From Salegentibacter sediminis (GTDB lineage: Bacteria > Bacteroidota > Bacteroidia > Flavobacteriales > Flavobacteriaceae), in assembly GCF_002078605.1 (NCBI RefSeq), contig NZ_MSJR01000002.1:310001-374000 (forward strand): a stretch of DNA of 64,000 nt, in the 5' to 3' direction. Below, piece after piece: positions 15,947 to 24,987 of this stretch. Each line of letters begins with the position of its first letter. Positions within the stretch are counted from its first letter, which is position 1. The position numbers were made by a program, and so were the translations under genes. Under the pieces are notes generated by a model. The model did not search any database. It was given only the letters and a program-made list of their open reading frames with translations, and had not been told where the DNA came from.

Positions 15947-16777
15947 ATGCTGTTTATTAATGGAGTAAGAGTTTTAGCCTATCATAAAGTTTCTGCAAAA
16001 GAAAACTTTAGAAGCCAAATCAAATTTTTGGTGAAATATTTTAAGATTATTTCAATTTTTGATCTATATGATAATATTTATCTTGATAAAGAGTTACCTA
16101 AAAATTCTGTTTTATTAACATTTGATGATGGGGATTATTCTATTTATCAAAATGCAATGCCAATCTTAAAGGAATTTAATATACCGGCAGTTATTTTTGT
16201 CATTACTGATCTAATTAATACCAACAAGCCATTTTGGTGGGATGAAATAAAATATTATTTAGGTGAAACTGAAGGAGAAAGAATGGTGTGGGAAGTCAAA
16301 AAATGGGATAATTTTGAACGAAAAAGGTTTTTAGAAAAAATAAGGAAAGATAGCTGCTTACCAAATAAGAATATTAAGCAACTTTCAAATCATGAGCTTA
16401 AAGAGATGTCGGACGCTGGAATAACTATTGCAAATCATTCTCATTCACACCCGATGTTTGATAAAGTCTCTGATTTGGAGCTCAATAAAGAGTTGTCAAT
16501 GGCCATTGATAAACTCAAAAGCTTGAAGTTTTCTCCATTTTTCTTCGCTTACCCGAATGGAAATTTCACAATAAAGTCAGAGAATAAATTAAAAGAGTTG
16601 GGTATTCAATTAGCTTTTTTATTTGATCATAAAATAAATAGAAATAAATTAAATCCATTAAGGATTTCCAGATTGAGATTAAATGATCATACTCCTAAGT
16701 GGAAATTGATATTTATTTTATCAGGACTGCACACCAAACTTTTACCTTTTATTAAAGCAGTTAATAAAATAAAATGA
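15947..16777 (+). CDS. NodB-type polysaccharide deacetylase
   Basis: Carbohydrate esterase family 4 domain of 276 aa. LTFDDG with the catalytic and metal aspartates is at residues 58-62, and the metal-binding HSHSHP at 164-169. A late FFAYPNGNF gives motif 3/4. No signal peptide is seen and the protein begins MLFINGVRVLAYHKVS, so cytosolic or membrane-peripheral action on a lipid-linked intermediate is likely. The most probable reaction is N-deacetylation of a HexNAc. Surrounding DNA is A+T-rich. Confidence 0.87.
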   Translation: MLFINGVRVLAYHKVSAKENFRSQIKFLVKYFKIISIFDLYDNIYLDKELPKNSVLLTFDDGDYSIYQNAMPILKEFNIPAVIFVITDLINTNKPFWWDEIKYYLGETEGERMVWEVKKWDNFERKRFLEKIRKDSCLPNKNIKQLSNHELKEMSDAGITIANHSHSHPMFDKVSDLELNKELSMAIDKLKSLKFSPFFFAYPNGNFTIKSENKLKELGIQLAFLFDHKINRNKLNPLRISRLRLNDHTPKWKLIFILSGLHTKLLPFIKAVNKIK

Positions 16778-16818
16778 AATTCTGGAAAGTTATATTAGAA
16801 GTCCTATAAAAAAGAAAC

Positions 16819-17940
16819 ATGAAAATTTTAATTTTAATAAACTCTTTCGGAAGAGGGGGAGCCGAAAAATCAACTGCATCCTTTATAATAAAACTTAAAG
16901 AAAAATATCCTGAATTAGAGTTTGTTTGTGCTTATCTCTATTTATATAATCCTGGATTTTACGATGAATTAAGAGAACATGAAATACCTTTAATCCATAT
17001 CGAAGAAAGTAATTTTATCGCACGAGTTTGGCGGTTTAAAAAACTTATTAAAAAACATAGACCTCAAATCATCCATAGTGTTTTGTACGAGTCTAATATA
17101 ATAGGCAGGTTTTCCTCTATAGGCTCTAAAGTGAAATATGTTGAAAGTTTAGTGAACAAGACGTATTCTATGGATAGAGATTATGAAAGTAAAATAATCA
17201 AAGCCAAGACCAAAATAATTAGAATGCTGGACAGAATTACCTCTTATGCTGTCGATTACTTTCATTCCGTTGGCTATTCTGTTGCAGACCATTATAAGGA
17301 AGTTTATGGACGTGATTTTAATTGTAAAGTTGTAGAGAGAGGTAGACCTCTACCCAAAATTGAAAAACGATCAAATACAATAAAGGATGATAAGTTAATT
17401 TTATTAACATTGGCTCGTCAGGAGTATCAAAAAGGATTATCTTATCTTTTAGAGGCAACTTTGATGAATAGAGATAAGGTTAAGTTAAAAATTGTTGGTA
17501 GGAAGGGGTCGGCCACGAAAGATTTGGTTAAATTCATTAAAAAACATGAGCTTGAAGAGCTAGTTGAATTTTGTGGGTATTTAAACGATATTAATCCAGT
17601 TGTAAAGGAAGCAGATATTTATGTATCAGCTTCTTTATATGAAGGATTACCTGGCAGTGTTATTGAAGCTATGTCTTTAGCAAAACCTCTTTTGTTGAGT
17701 GATATAGGAGAGCATCGGGAGGTAGCTCAAGAGAATATTAACGCTATGTTTTTTAAACCTAAGAATATTTTAGAGCTTTCAGAAAAGATAAATTTTTATT
17801 ATGAGAATAAAAATTTGATTAATAAATATGGTGAAAAATCCTTTGAAATTTATTTAAACAAATTTACTGAAGATGCTATGACAGAAGGAATGGCAGATTT
17901 CTATTTCAATTTAATGCCTAATGTTGAATCCCAGAACTGA
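16819..17940 (+). CDS. GT4 glycosyltransferase
   Basis: GT-B fold transferase of 373 aa. The N-domain starts KILILINSFGRGGAEKST. The C-domain has LTLARQEYQKGLSYLLEA, KIVGRKG and the donor-binding SLYEGLPGSVIEAMSLAKP, whose EGLP..IEAM is the family hallmark. It retains a family 4 layout with the two halves near 1-185 and 190-373. It follows the deacetylase after 41 bases and precedes a GNAT gene after 4. Specificity unknown. Confidence 0.88.
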   Translation: MKILILINSFGRGGAEKSTASFIIKLKEKYPELEFVCAYLYLYNPGFYDELREHEIPLIHIEESNFIARVWRFKKLIKKHRPQIIHSVLYESNIIGRFSSIGSKVKYVESLVNKTYSMDRDYESKIIKAKTKIIRMLDRITSYAVDYFHSVGYSVADHYKEVYGRDFNCKVVERGRPLPKIEKRSNTIKDDKLILLTLARQEYQKGLSYLLEATLMNRDKVKLKIVGRKGSATKDLVKFIKKHELEELVEFCGYLNDINPVVKEADIYVSASLYEGLPGSVIEAMSLAKPLLLSDIGEHREVAQENINAMFFKPKNILELSEKINFYYENKNLINKYGEKSFEIYLNKFTEDAMTEGMADFYFNLMPNVESQN

Positions 17941-17944
17941 TTAA

Positions 17945-18832
17945 ATGGAATTTCGAGAAACTGATTACCATAAGGATATTGATGAAATTGTATTGCTTAT
18001 AAGGAAAAATCTACAACCAAATTATACAAAAGAATTTCTTATCTGGAAACATCTTAATAATCCATTTGGTTCTTCCATATCCATGGTTGCAACTAACCAG
18101 GGGGTAATAGTAGGGGTAGTTTTTTATATGCGATATAACTTTTTTAATCGAAAGGGGGAGAGGATAAAATGTATCCGTCCCTTTGATGCTTGTACTTCAC
18201 CTGATATGCGAGGAAAAGGTATTTTTAAGAAATTAATGACCAAAGGCCTGGAAAGATATAAGAATGATTATCAAATTCTGTTGGCTAATCCAAACTCTAA
18301 TAGTCACCCCGAATTTTTAAAATTGGGTTGGAAAGAGCCTAAGCACAATTACATATATAAATTTGGATTAATCGTGCCTAAAAAATTAAAAATGGGAGAA
18401 AGCTTAATGGATATAACGAAATCGGAAAACTCTTCAGATATACTTTCCTCAAGCAATCTCTTTCAGGTTGGTAATTCTCTTAAATTTATCCAATGGCGTT
18501 ACAATGATTCCAATTATAAAAAAGTGAAGTATAAATCATCAGATCAAAAACTGCTTTACGTTATTTATCGAAAGGACCGTATCAAAGGAATACCAACGGT
18601 CGTTTTATGTGATACCTATGGTGATAATGAATTACTGCAGAGAGCAGTAAAAAGAATTCTTGCCAAGGAGAAGACTCCTTTTGTATATTTTCTTGAGAAT
18701 CCAATTAATAAAGAAATATCACCTGTTTTTTCATTAAAACATAAGAAGGCATTGATCGTATTTAAAGGGAATGACTATAATATTCCAAAAAACCTCGTAG
18801 TATCTCTTGGAGACCTTGAAGGCAAACTTTAA
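17945..18832 (+). CDS. GNAT-family acetyltransferase-like protein
   Basis: About 295 aa with an N-terminal GNAT fold. RPFDACTSPDMRGKGIFKKLM at about 80-100 is the acetyl-CoA pyrophosphate loop (RGKGIF), followed by ANPNSNSHPEFLKLGWKEP. The second half is a separate, poorly defined domain with FIQWRYND. The same two-part design occurs in the protein at 24064 (QGKGIFKKL, TPNTQSKPGYLKMGW, YIKWRYLN), so the two are paralogues. An N-acetyl or other acyl transfer to an amino sugar is plausible given nearby aminotransferase and deacetylase genes, but unproven. Confidence 0.78.
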   Translation: MEFRETDYHKDIDEIVLLIRKNLQPNYTKEFLIWKHLNNPFGSSISMVATNQGVIVGVVFYMRYNFFNRKGERIKCIRPFDACTSPDMRGKGIFKKLMTKGLERYKNDYQILLANPNSNSHPEFLKLGWKEPKHNYIYKFGLIVPKKLKMGESLMDITKSENSSDILSSSNLFQVGNSLKFIQWRYNDSNYKKVKYKSSDQKLLYVIYRKDRIKGIPTVVLCDTYGDNELLQRAVKRILAKEKTPFVYFLENPINKEISPVFSLKHKKALIVFKGNDYNIPKNLVVSLGDLEGKL

Positions 18833-18836
18833 TTCT

Positions 18837-21086
18837 GTGAATAAAATTAAAGTCTTATATATAATCGATACCCTTGAAGGCTACGGAGCTGAAAAAAGCC
18901 TGGTAGAAATAACCCGAAGTTTTACCCGCATCATTCCGGTTTTTGTACATATTTATCAGGGTGATATGCTCAAGCCAAGATTAGAAGAGGCCGGGGTTAG
19001 AGTTTACTCTCTGGATCTAAGGAAAAAATATGCCTTTAATATTGCTGTTAAGAAGCTTAAAACTATTTATTTACAAGAGCAACCCGATATTGTTCATGCT
19101 ACTTTGTTTAGGTCTGAGATTATTGCCAGGAAGTTAAAAAAAGTACTGCCTCAAATTTATCTGGTGGGAAGCTTTGTGAGCAATGCATATTCCCCGGAAA
19201 GGTTTAGGAAAAAGAACACTCTGGACAAACTTAAACTTTCCTATTTTCAAAATCTTGATAAGCGATCTGCTCCTTTGGTTGATCAATTCATTTCAAACTC
19301 CGATACCATAAAAGAAAATACTTCCCGAGCCCTAGGAATAGGAATTAATAAGGTAAAGGTTATCTATAGGGGAAGAAAAAGTGCAAATTTTGATCCCTTA
19401 AAAGTTCATGGGGATCTACCGTATTTAAATAACCAAAATCAAATTCTTTTAAACGTTAGCAGGTTAATACCTTTAAAAGGGCAACTGGATCTATTAAAAG
19501 CTATGCCTCAGGTAATTAAGGTTTATCCACAAATCCAACTTGTTTTTGCCGGCCATGGCAGTTTTAGGGAGAATTTGGAACGGCACGCCCGAAAGTTAGG
19601 GATTCAGGACTATATTCGATTCTTAGGTAGAATAGATAATATTCAAAAACTATTGGTTAAAGCTGATATTTTCCTGTATCCTTCATATTCAGAAGGCCTC
19701 CCGGGAGCCTTAATAGAGGCAATGATGGCTGAAAGGATAATTATTGCCTCGAATATTCCTGAAAACCTGGAATGTGTAGATGAGAATTGTGCTTTAATTT
19801 ATCAAAAAGGAAATGTTGAAGAGCTCGCTTCTAAAATTTTAAATGTTCTAAAGAATCCGGAAAATTACCAAATATTGGCCCAAAATGCCCGAAAAAAGGC
19901 AATCGAAAAATTTGAACTTGAGAAAGTGGTAGATGAATATGAAAACTTTTATTTAAAAGCCGCTCCAAAACAAAATTTGGAATCAGGTAATGTACAGGAG
20001 AAAAAGCTTAGAATTCTTCATATTATTCAAAAACCTCAAAATCGTGGGGCAGAGATCTTTGCGAGCCAATTAGCTATTCATCAAAAAAATAATGGAAATA
20101 GCGTTAAAATGATTTCGGTATTTTCAGGTAATGCAAATCTTCCCTGGGAGGAAGAAATTGAAAGCCTGAAGGCCTCCCCAAAATTGAGATTTTTAGATTA
20201 TAAAGCCTGGAAAAAATTGAATGAGATAATTAAGGAGTTTGAACCCGATATTATACAGGCCAATGCCGGAGACACCTTAAAATATGCGATTTTTTCAAAA
20301 AAAATATTTGGTTGGAAAACTCCTATAATATTTCGAAATGCCAGTGAGGTGGGGCGATATTTAAAGTCCGGACTTCAAAAACGATTAAATTCCTTTTTAT
20401 ATAGAAACGTAGTGGGGGTAGCATCGGTATCTAAAGCTTCGGAAAAAGACTTGCTGGTTCATTTCCCTTTCTTACTAGGTAAAACTCAAGTCATTCCTGT
20501 AGGTTTGGAAAATAAAAATAGTATAGAACCAATACAACTCGAGCCTAAGAAGTCAAAACATTTAATTCATGTGGGTGGTTTCAGTTTTGAGAAAAATCAT
20601 AGGGGGCTTATTTCAATTTTTAAAAAGCTTATACCCAAAGAGAATGATATAGTTTTACATTTAATTGGCGATGGTCCTTTGCTGGAAGAGATTGAAGCCT
20701 TAGTTGAAAATGAAGGTTTGAGTTCTAAGGTGAAATTTTACGGCTTTAGGGATAATCCACTTTCATTTATCAAAGCAGGTGATGCTTTAGTCTTACCCAG
20801 TATTATAGAAGGACTTCCGGGTGTTATTCTTGAAGCTATGTATTGTAAAACTCCAGTGGTGGCTTATAATGTAGGCGGAATTCCGGAGATTTTATATGAT
20901 AATACCGGGGACTTAATAAAAAAAGGACACGAGGAAGACTTTGCAGAGGCCGTGGTCAATATTTTAGAAAATCCTGATTGGAATAAAACCAAGGATGCTT
21001 ATGAATTGGTTACTGGAAATTTTATGAATGAAAAAATTTCAGGGAAATTTTTAGATTTTTATAACCGTATAATATGTGATACTTAA
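18837..21086 (+). CDS. Tandem GT4-GT4 fusion glycosyltransferase
   Basis: One frame of roughly 750 aa contains two complete GT-B transferases. The first begins KIKVLYIIDTLEGYGAEKSL and ends with YSEGLPGALIEAMMAERI and a C-terminal helix by about residue 375. A short linker (about 380-395) is followed by the second, starting LRILHIIQKPQNRGAEIFAS and ending IIEGLPGVILEAMYCKTP. Both keep the EGLP..xEAM signature, so both may be active and could add two sugars in sequence. GTG 18837 is preferred as start because it gives a normal GT4 N-terminus; a TTG at 18807 inside the previous gene is the alternative. It overlaps the next gene. Confidence 0.85.
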   Translation: MNKIKVLYIIDTLEGYGAEKSLVEITRSFTRIIPVFVHIYQGDMLKPRLEEAGVRVYSLDLRKKYAFNIAVKKLKTIYLQEQPDIVHATLFRSEIIARKLKKVLPQIYLVGSFVSNAYSPERFRKKNTLDKLKLSYFQNLDKRSAPLVDQFISNSDTIKENTSRALGIGINKVKVIYRGRKSANFDPLKVHGDLPYLNNQNQILLNVSRLIPLKGQLDLLKAMPQVIKVYPQIQLVFAGHGSFRENLERHARKLGIQDYIRFLGRIDNIQKLLVKADIFLYPSYSEGLPGALIEAMMAERIIIASNIPENLECVDENCALIYQKGNVEELASKILNVLKNPENYQILAQNARKKAIEKFELEKVVDEYENFYLKAAPKQNLESGNVQEKKLRILHIIQKPQNRGAEIFASQLAIHQKNNGNSVKMISVFSGNANLPWEEEIESLKASPKLRFLDYKAWKKLNEIIKEFEPDIIQANAGDTLKYAIFSKKIFGWKTPIIFRNASEVGRYLKSGLQKRLNSFLYRNVVGVASVSKASEKDLLVHFPFLLGKTQVIPVGLENKNSIEPIQLEPKKSKHLIHVGGFSFEKNHRGLISIFKKLIPKENDIVLHLIGDGPLLEEIEALVENEGLSSKVKFYGFRDNPLSFIKAGDALVLPSIIEGLPGVILEAMYCKTPVVAYNVGGIPEILYDNTGDLIKKGHEEDFAEAVVNILENPDWNKTKDAYELVTGNFMNEKISGKFLDFYNRIICDT

Positions 21087-21102
21087 AAATATTAGAAAGA
21101 TA

Positions 21103-22506
21103 ATGCGGTTCCCTCATAATATTAGTTATTATCATTCTTCTTTGATCGGATTGATAGCTTTATTTTTAGTTGCTTTTTTTTTAAGGATTTATAATATAAA
21201 TTTCCAGAGTTATTGGTTAGATGAATTAGTTTCGGCATATATAAGTGATCCCAACAATGACTTAAAGGTTGTTTTTTCTGAAACCCTAAAAGGGGGACCT
21301 CCATTATATCAACTATTATTGTGGTCTTGGTATAATTTGGTAGGTTTTACAGAACTGTCAGGAAGATTATTTTCCGCCATACTGGGAAGCCTTGCTGTAG
21401 TTGCTATTTATCACCTTGGTAAGGAAATCTTTAATAAGAAAATAGGTGCGATTTCAGGAGTTATCCTGGCACTTAATGAATTTGCAATTTATTACTCTCA
21501 GGAAAACAGAGCATATAGTCTTTTGTTGTTGTTGTCCATAGTGGCTTCAATAATGCTTTTTAAGCTTCTTAAAAGTCCTTCAAAGAAAAATTTCATACTA
21601 TATTTTTTCAGTGTCATCAGTGTTTTTTATACTCACTATTTTGGTTTTTTTGTAGTCATATCTCATGGTTTATTTATAATATCATTTAAGCGAGACTTTT
21701 TTAAGCAGAATATTATAACACTTGCCGTTTTAAGCCTTTTTATATCCCTGGCTATCTTACCATTATTCTATAACCTCCTTAGCTTATCAAGATTAAATGA
21801 ATTTTGGATTCAAAGTCCGCCGTGGAATTTTTGGTGGTATTATTTTATTTTTTATTTCAAGTCTCGATTTTCGGTGGTTTTGTTTGGGATTTTAATAAGT
21901 ATAGCCTTAATCAAATATTATACTTATGATAAAACTATTAAGCAAGGTGTGGTTTTTTTATTATTACTGATAATTATAACTTATGCTTTATCCTTCATTC
22001 GGAGTATTTTATCAACTCCAATTTTGACAGAGAGATATACCATAATTGTACTTCCTCCCATCATACTCCTTATATCCCTAGGGATTTATGAATTAAGAAA
22101 ATTTTTAATACTAAGTCTTATAGTTATTTCTCTGTCATTCTATTCAATATTTAATAGAGATTATTATTCGGAACATAAAAAAGAGAATTGGAGGCAGGTT
22201 CTAAATAAATTGAAAGAAGAAAATGATTCTCAATTACCCATTTATGATATAGTGTATGAAGGGCGGTATTTTAAAACTTATGCAAAGTTATTGAAATTAG
22301 ACATTCAAATAAGAGATTATTATGAGTTTAAGGAACATAGCTTTAAAGATAAATTACCAAATGAATTTTGGATTCTTACTGCTCATCGGGATTATACCAG
22401 GGATTTAGAAGTTCTTAATGAGCTTAGTTTGGAGATAAAAAAAACATTTGATGGTTACCGGGCTAGGGCGATACTATTTACCTCTAAATCAGAGGATTCG
22501 TTTTAA
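21103..22506 (+). CDS. GT39/ArnT-like membrane glycosyltransferase
   Basis: A polytopic protein of about 467 aa with a dozen or so hydrophobic segments. The first periplasmic loop holds YWLDELVSA, with the DE pair diagnostic of GT-C fold transferases (PMT/ArnT/GT39), then PPLYQLLL and YYSQENRAYSLLL. A soluble tail follows the last segment. Such enzymes use polyprenyl-phosphate sugars on the periplasmic side. ATG 21103 is preferred; a GTG at 21076 would extend it by 9 codons and overlap the GT4 fusion. It could modify the finished repeat unit after flipping. Acceptor unknown. Confidence 0.8.
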   Translation: MRFPHNISYYHSSLIGLIALFLVAFFLRIYNINFQSYWLDELVSAYISDPNNDLKVVFSETLKGGPPLYQLLLWSWYNLVGFTELSGRLFSAILGSLAVVAIYHLGKEIFNKKIGAISGVILALNEFAIYYSQENRAYSLLLLLSIVASIMLFKLLKSPSKKNFILYFFSVISVFYTHYFGFFVVISHGLFIISFKRDFFKQNIITLAVLSLFISLAILPLFYNLLSLSRLNEFWIQSPPWNFWWYYFIFYFKSRFSVVLFGILISIALIKYYTYDKTIKQGVVFLLLLIIITYALSFIRSILSTPILTERYTIIVLPPIILLISLGIYELRKFLILSLIVISLSFYSIFNRDYYSEHKKENWRQVLNKLKEENDSQLPIYDIVYEGRYFKTYAKLLKLDIQIRDYYEFKEHSFKDKLPNEFWILTAHRDYTRDLEVLNELSLEIKKTFDGYRARAILFTSKSEDSF

Positions 22507-22600
22507 AAACTTTTTTGTTTTTTAGATATCCAATTATTAAATTTTTCCAAAAAGCTTGGTTAGGCCTATTATTGAAGTAATTTTGCTCAAGAAATTTCCA

Positions 22601-23707
22601 ATGACAAAATTAAGAATTCTTCACATTATAAAATCTTTAGGTAGAGGAGGAGCTGAAATGTTGCTACCCGAAACCCTTAAGCTTCATGATAAAGAAAAAT
22701 TCGAATTTCATTATATCTATTTTCTTCCCTGGAAGGATCAGATGGTGGGAGCAATTGAAGATGCGGGCGGGAAAGTGACCTGCTTTGAGGCAAAAGATAA
22801 TATTAATTTGCTTTTACAGTATAAGAAAATTGACTCATATTGTAAAGAGCATAAAATAGACCTTGTCCATTGCCATCTTCCCTGGGCCGGATTTGTCGGG
22901 CGACTGGTACATAAGAGAACCGGGATCCCGGTGATCTATACCGAACATAATATGCAGGAGCGTTATCATATCGCTACCAAGAGTATCAATAAATTCAGTT
23001 TTAATTTCCAGTCCCTGTCGCTGGGAGTATCTCAGGATGTTTCGAATTCCATTAAAAAAAATATTCAACCGAAAATTCCGGTCAGAACTTTATTAAATGG
23101 GGTTAATACCGAGGCTTTTCAAAGGTCTGAACATTCAGAGATTAGATTGCAGCTGGGAATCCCGGAAGATGCCATTGTGATTGGGAATGTGGCCGTGTTC
23201 AGGTTTCAGAAACGGCTTGTGGAGTGGTTACAGGTGATAAAAAAAATCAGGAAGAGGAATTTAAATGTTTACGGGATAATTGTTGGGGCAGGCCCATTAG
23301 AAGAGGAGATCAAAAAGGAATGGAAGGCTCTTGAACTGGAAAAGTTTGTGTTTTTTCCCGGTCTGAAAACGGATGTGAAACCTTATTTCGAGGTGATGGA
23401 TATTTTTATGATGTCTTCATCGTTTGAAGGCCTGCCTATTGCCTTGCTGGAAGCAATGAGTATGGAATGTGCAGTTGTTTCTACTGATGCCGGTGGAATT
23501 AAAGAAGTTATAAGAAATAAGGAAGATGGGTTGATTGTTCCGGTGGATAAATGGCAGGAGCTCTCAGGTCAAGTTCAAGGCCTTATCGCTGAACCAGGGG
23601 AGTTAGCCAGATATAAGCTGGCAGCGCGTAAAAGAGTAATCGAAGCGTTTAGCCTAAAAAAAATGGTTGAGGAGTTGGAGGAAATTTATAGTTCGTATTC
23701 GAATTAA
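22601..23707 (+). CDS. GT4 glycosyltransferase
   Basis: GT-B transferase of about 368 aa. It starts KLRILHIIKSLGRGGAEMLL; the middle has IYTEHNMQERYH and a LLNGVNTEAF hinge, and the C-domain has VFRFQKRLVEWL and SSSFEGLPIALLEAMSMECA. ATG 22601 is chosen over a TTG 45 bases upstream. G+C is visibly higher than in the preceding genes. This is the last plus-strand gene before a repeat-rich gap. Confidence 0.88.
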   Translation: MTKLRILHIIKSLGRGGAEMLLPETLKLHDKEKFEFHYIYFLPWKDQMVGAIEDAGGKVTCFEAKDNINLLLQYKKIDSYCKEHKIDLVHCHLPWAGFVGRLVHKRTGIPVIYTEHNMQERYHIATKSINKFSFNFQSLSLGVSQDVSNSIKKNIQPKIPVRTLLNGVNTEAFQRSEHSEIRLQLGIPEDAIVIGNVAVFRFQKRLVEWLQVIKKIRKRNLNVYGIIVGAGPLEEEIKKEWKALELEKFVFFPGLKTDVKPYFEVMDIFMMSSSFEGLPIALLEAMSMECAVVSTDAGGIKEVIRNKEDGLIVPVDKWQELSGQVQGLIAEPGELARYKLAARKRVIEAFSLKKMVEELEEIYSSYSN

Positions 23708-24063
23708 AGTTCAAAGTTTAAGGTTCAACCTTAGTTTAGTGATTTTAGAATGTTTGGGGTTTGATGTTTATAGTTTGTGGTTTCGTTAATTGGTTAATTC
23801 GGGATGCGTTAATACGGTTGTCAGTTTTGAGTTCTCAGTTTTGATTTCTCTGTTGAGGAAAACAACAGATTGCCGCGCTCCTTCTTTCGCTCGCAATGAT
23901 GGATCTTTCAGTTGTGAGTTGTCTGTTATGCGTTCTCAGTTATTCATTGTTTAGCGGAAAGGGTTAATTTTTGAAAACGCTTAAACCGGATGTTGTTAGT
24001 CCGTGAATCAATTCGGGAATTCAATTTATAATGTTAGTTTAGTAATAGAATTAAAGGTTTAAA
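23708..24063. repeat. Repeat-rich intergenic region (356 bp)
   Basis: No plausible gene is present. It contains a perfect AAGGTTCAACCTT palindrome at 23720-23732, several degenerate GTTTTGAGTTCTCAG words, an ATTGC...GCAAT inverted repeat at 23869-23897, and TTTCAGTTGTGAGTTGT at 23906-23922. The last 17-mer recurs exactly at 26200-26216. ATTCATTGTTTAG at 23942-23954 recurs at 26262-26274 in the same order. The two repeat-rich gaps thus bracket the genes at 24064 and 24988. Confidence 0.6.
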
Positions 24064-24987
24064 ATGCAAATAAGAGAAGCTAATCATTCTGATATACCTG
24101 GGATTTTGAGGGTTCTAAAAGCCAGTCTTGGGGAAACTTCTTCCAAAAAAACGGAAGAGGTTTGGCGTTATAAACATATTGACAATCCCTTTGGGGAGTC
24201 TTTGGTGTTGGTGGCGGAGGAGAAGAATGAAATTGTAGGGGTACGTGCTTTTATGCGTTGGAAATGGCAACGGGGAGAAGAGGTATATTCTGCATTTAGA
24301 GCGGTGGATACCGCCACCCATCCACATCACCAGGGGAAAGGGATATTTAAAAAGCTTACTTTACAGGCTTTAGAGATAGGAAAGGAACGTGGTGATCATT
24401 TTGTTTTTAATACCCCAAATACGCAAAGCAAACCGGGATATCTTAAAATGGGATGGGAAGAAGTGGCTAAGCTCAAAATACAGTTGCGCCCTTTAAATTT
24501 ACTAAATTTTAAAAACAAAGAATTAGAATACGAAACCTCAGGTGATGAAGATACTATTTCAGACCTCCTCAACACTTACGTTGAGCAATTAAAGGCAGGT
24601 GACCGACTTTTTACCCCAAAAGATTTAGCTTATATAAAATGGCGCTATCTTAATAATCCACTACAAGATTATGTAGTAATCTTTGAGAAGGAATATTTTA
24701 TTGCCGGTTACGTAAAAGAAAGAAAAAGATTCAGTGAATTCAGGGTATCTGAAGCTATAGTTCCCGGGAAGGGAAAGAAACCGGCTAAATCGGCCATTCT
24801 GAAATTAGCAAAAGCATCGGGGGCAAAGGTTCTAAGTATATCTCCTGATGCCAGGATTAATTTTAAAACGGGAATTACGGGGAATTTTGGTCCGGTTCTT
24901 ACCTATAAACCTATAAACCTTAATCAAGCTGAATTTTTAAATATAAAAACCTGGTCTTATAGTTTGGGAGATCTTGAATTGTTTTAG
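24064..24987 (+). CDS. GNAT-family acetyltransferase-like protein
   Basis: A 307-aa paralogue of the protein at 17945. The N-terminal GNAT domain begins IREANHSDIPGILRVLK and has the CoA loop HPHHQGKGIFKKLTLQAL near residue 78-95, then NTPNTQSKPGYLKMGWEE. The C-terminal part carries YIKWRYLNNPLQDY. It directly abuts the membrane protein at 24988 (TAG then ATG). A role in acylating an amino sugar is inferred from context only. Confidence 0.78.
   Translation: MQIREANHSDIPGILRVLKASLGETSSKKTEEVWRYKHIDNPFGESLVLVAEEKNEIVGVRAFMRWKWQRGEEVYSAFRAVDTATHPHHQGKGIFKKLTLQALEIGKERGDHFVFNTPNTQSKPGYLKMGWEEVAKLKIQLRPLNLLNFKNKELEYETSGDEDTISDLLNTYVEQLKAGDRLFTPKDLAYIKWRYLNNPLQDYVVIFEKEYFIAGYVKERKRFSEFRVSEAIVPGKGKKPAKSAILKLAKASGAKVLSISPDARINFKTGITGNFGPVLTYKPINLNQAEFLNIKTWSYSLGDLELF

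Noticed and set aside
18807-18836. TTG start for the tandem GT4 gene
   Set aside because: It lies inside the previous gene and adds residues without family similarity; GTG 18837 gives a normal GT4 N-terminus.
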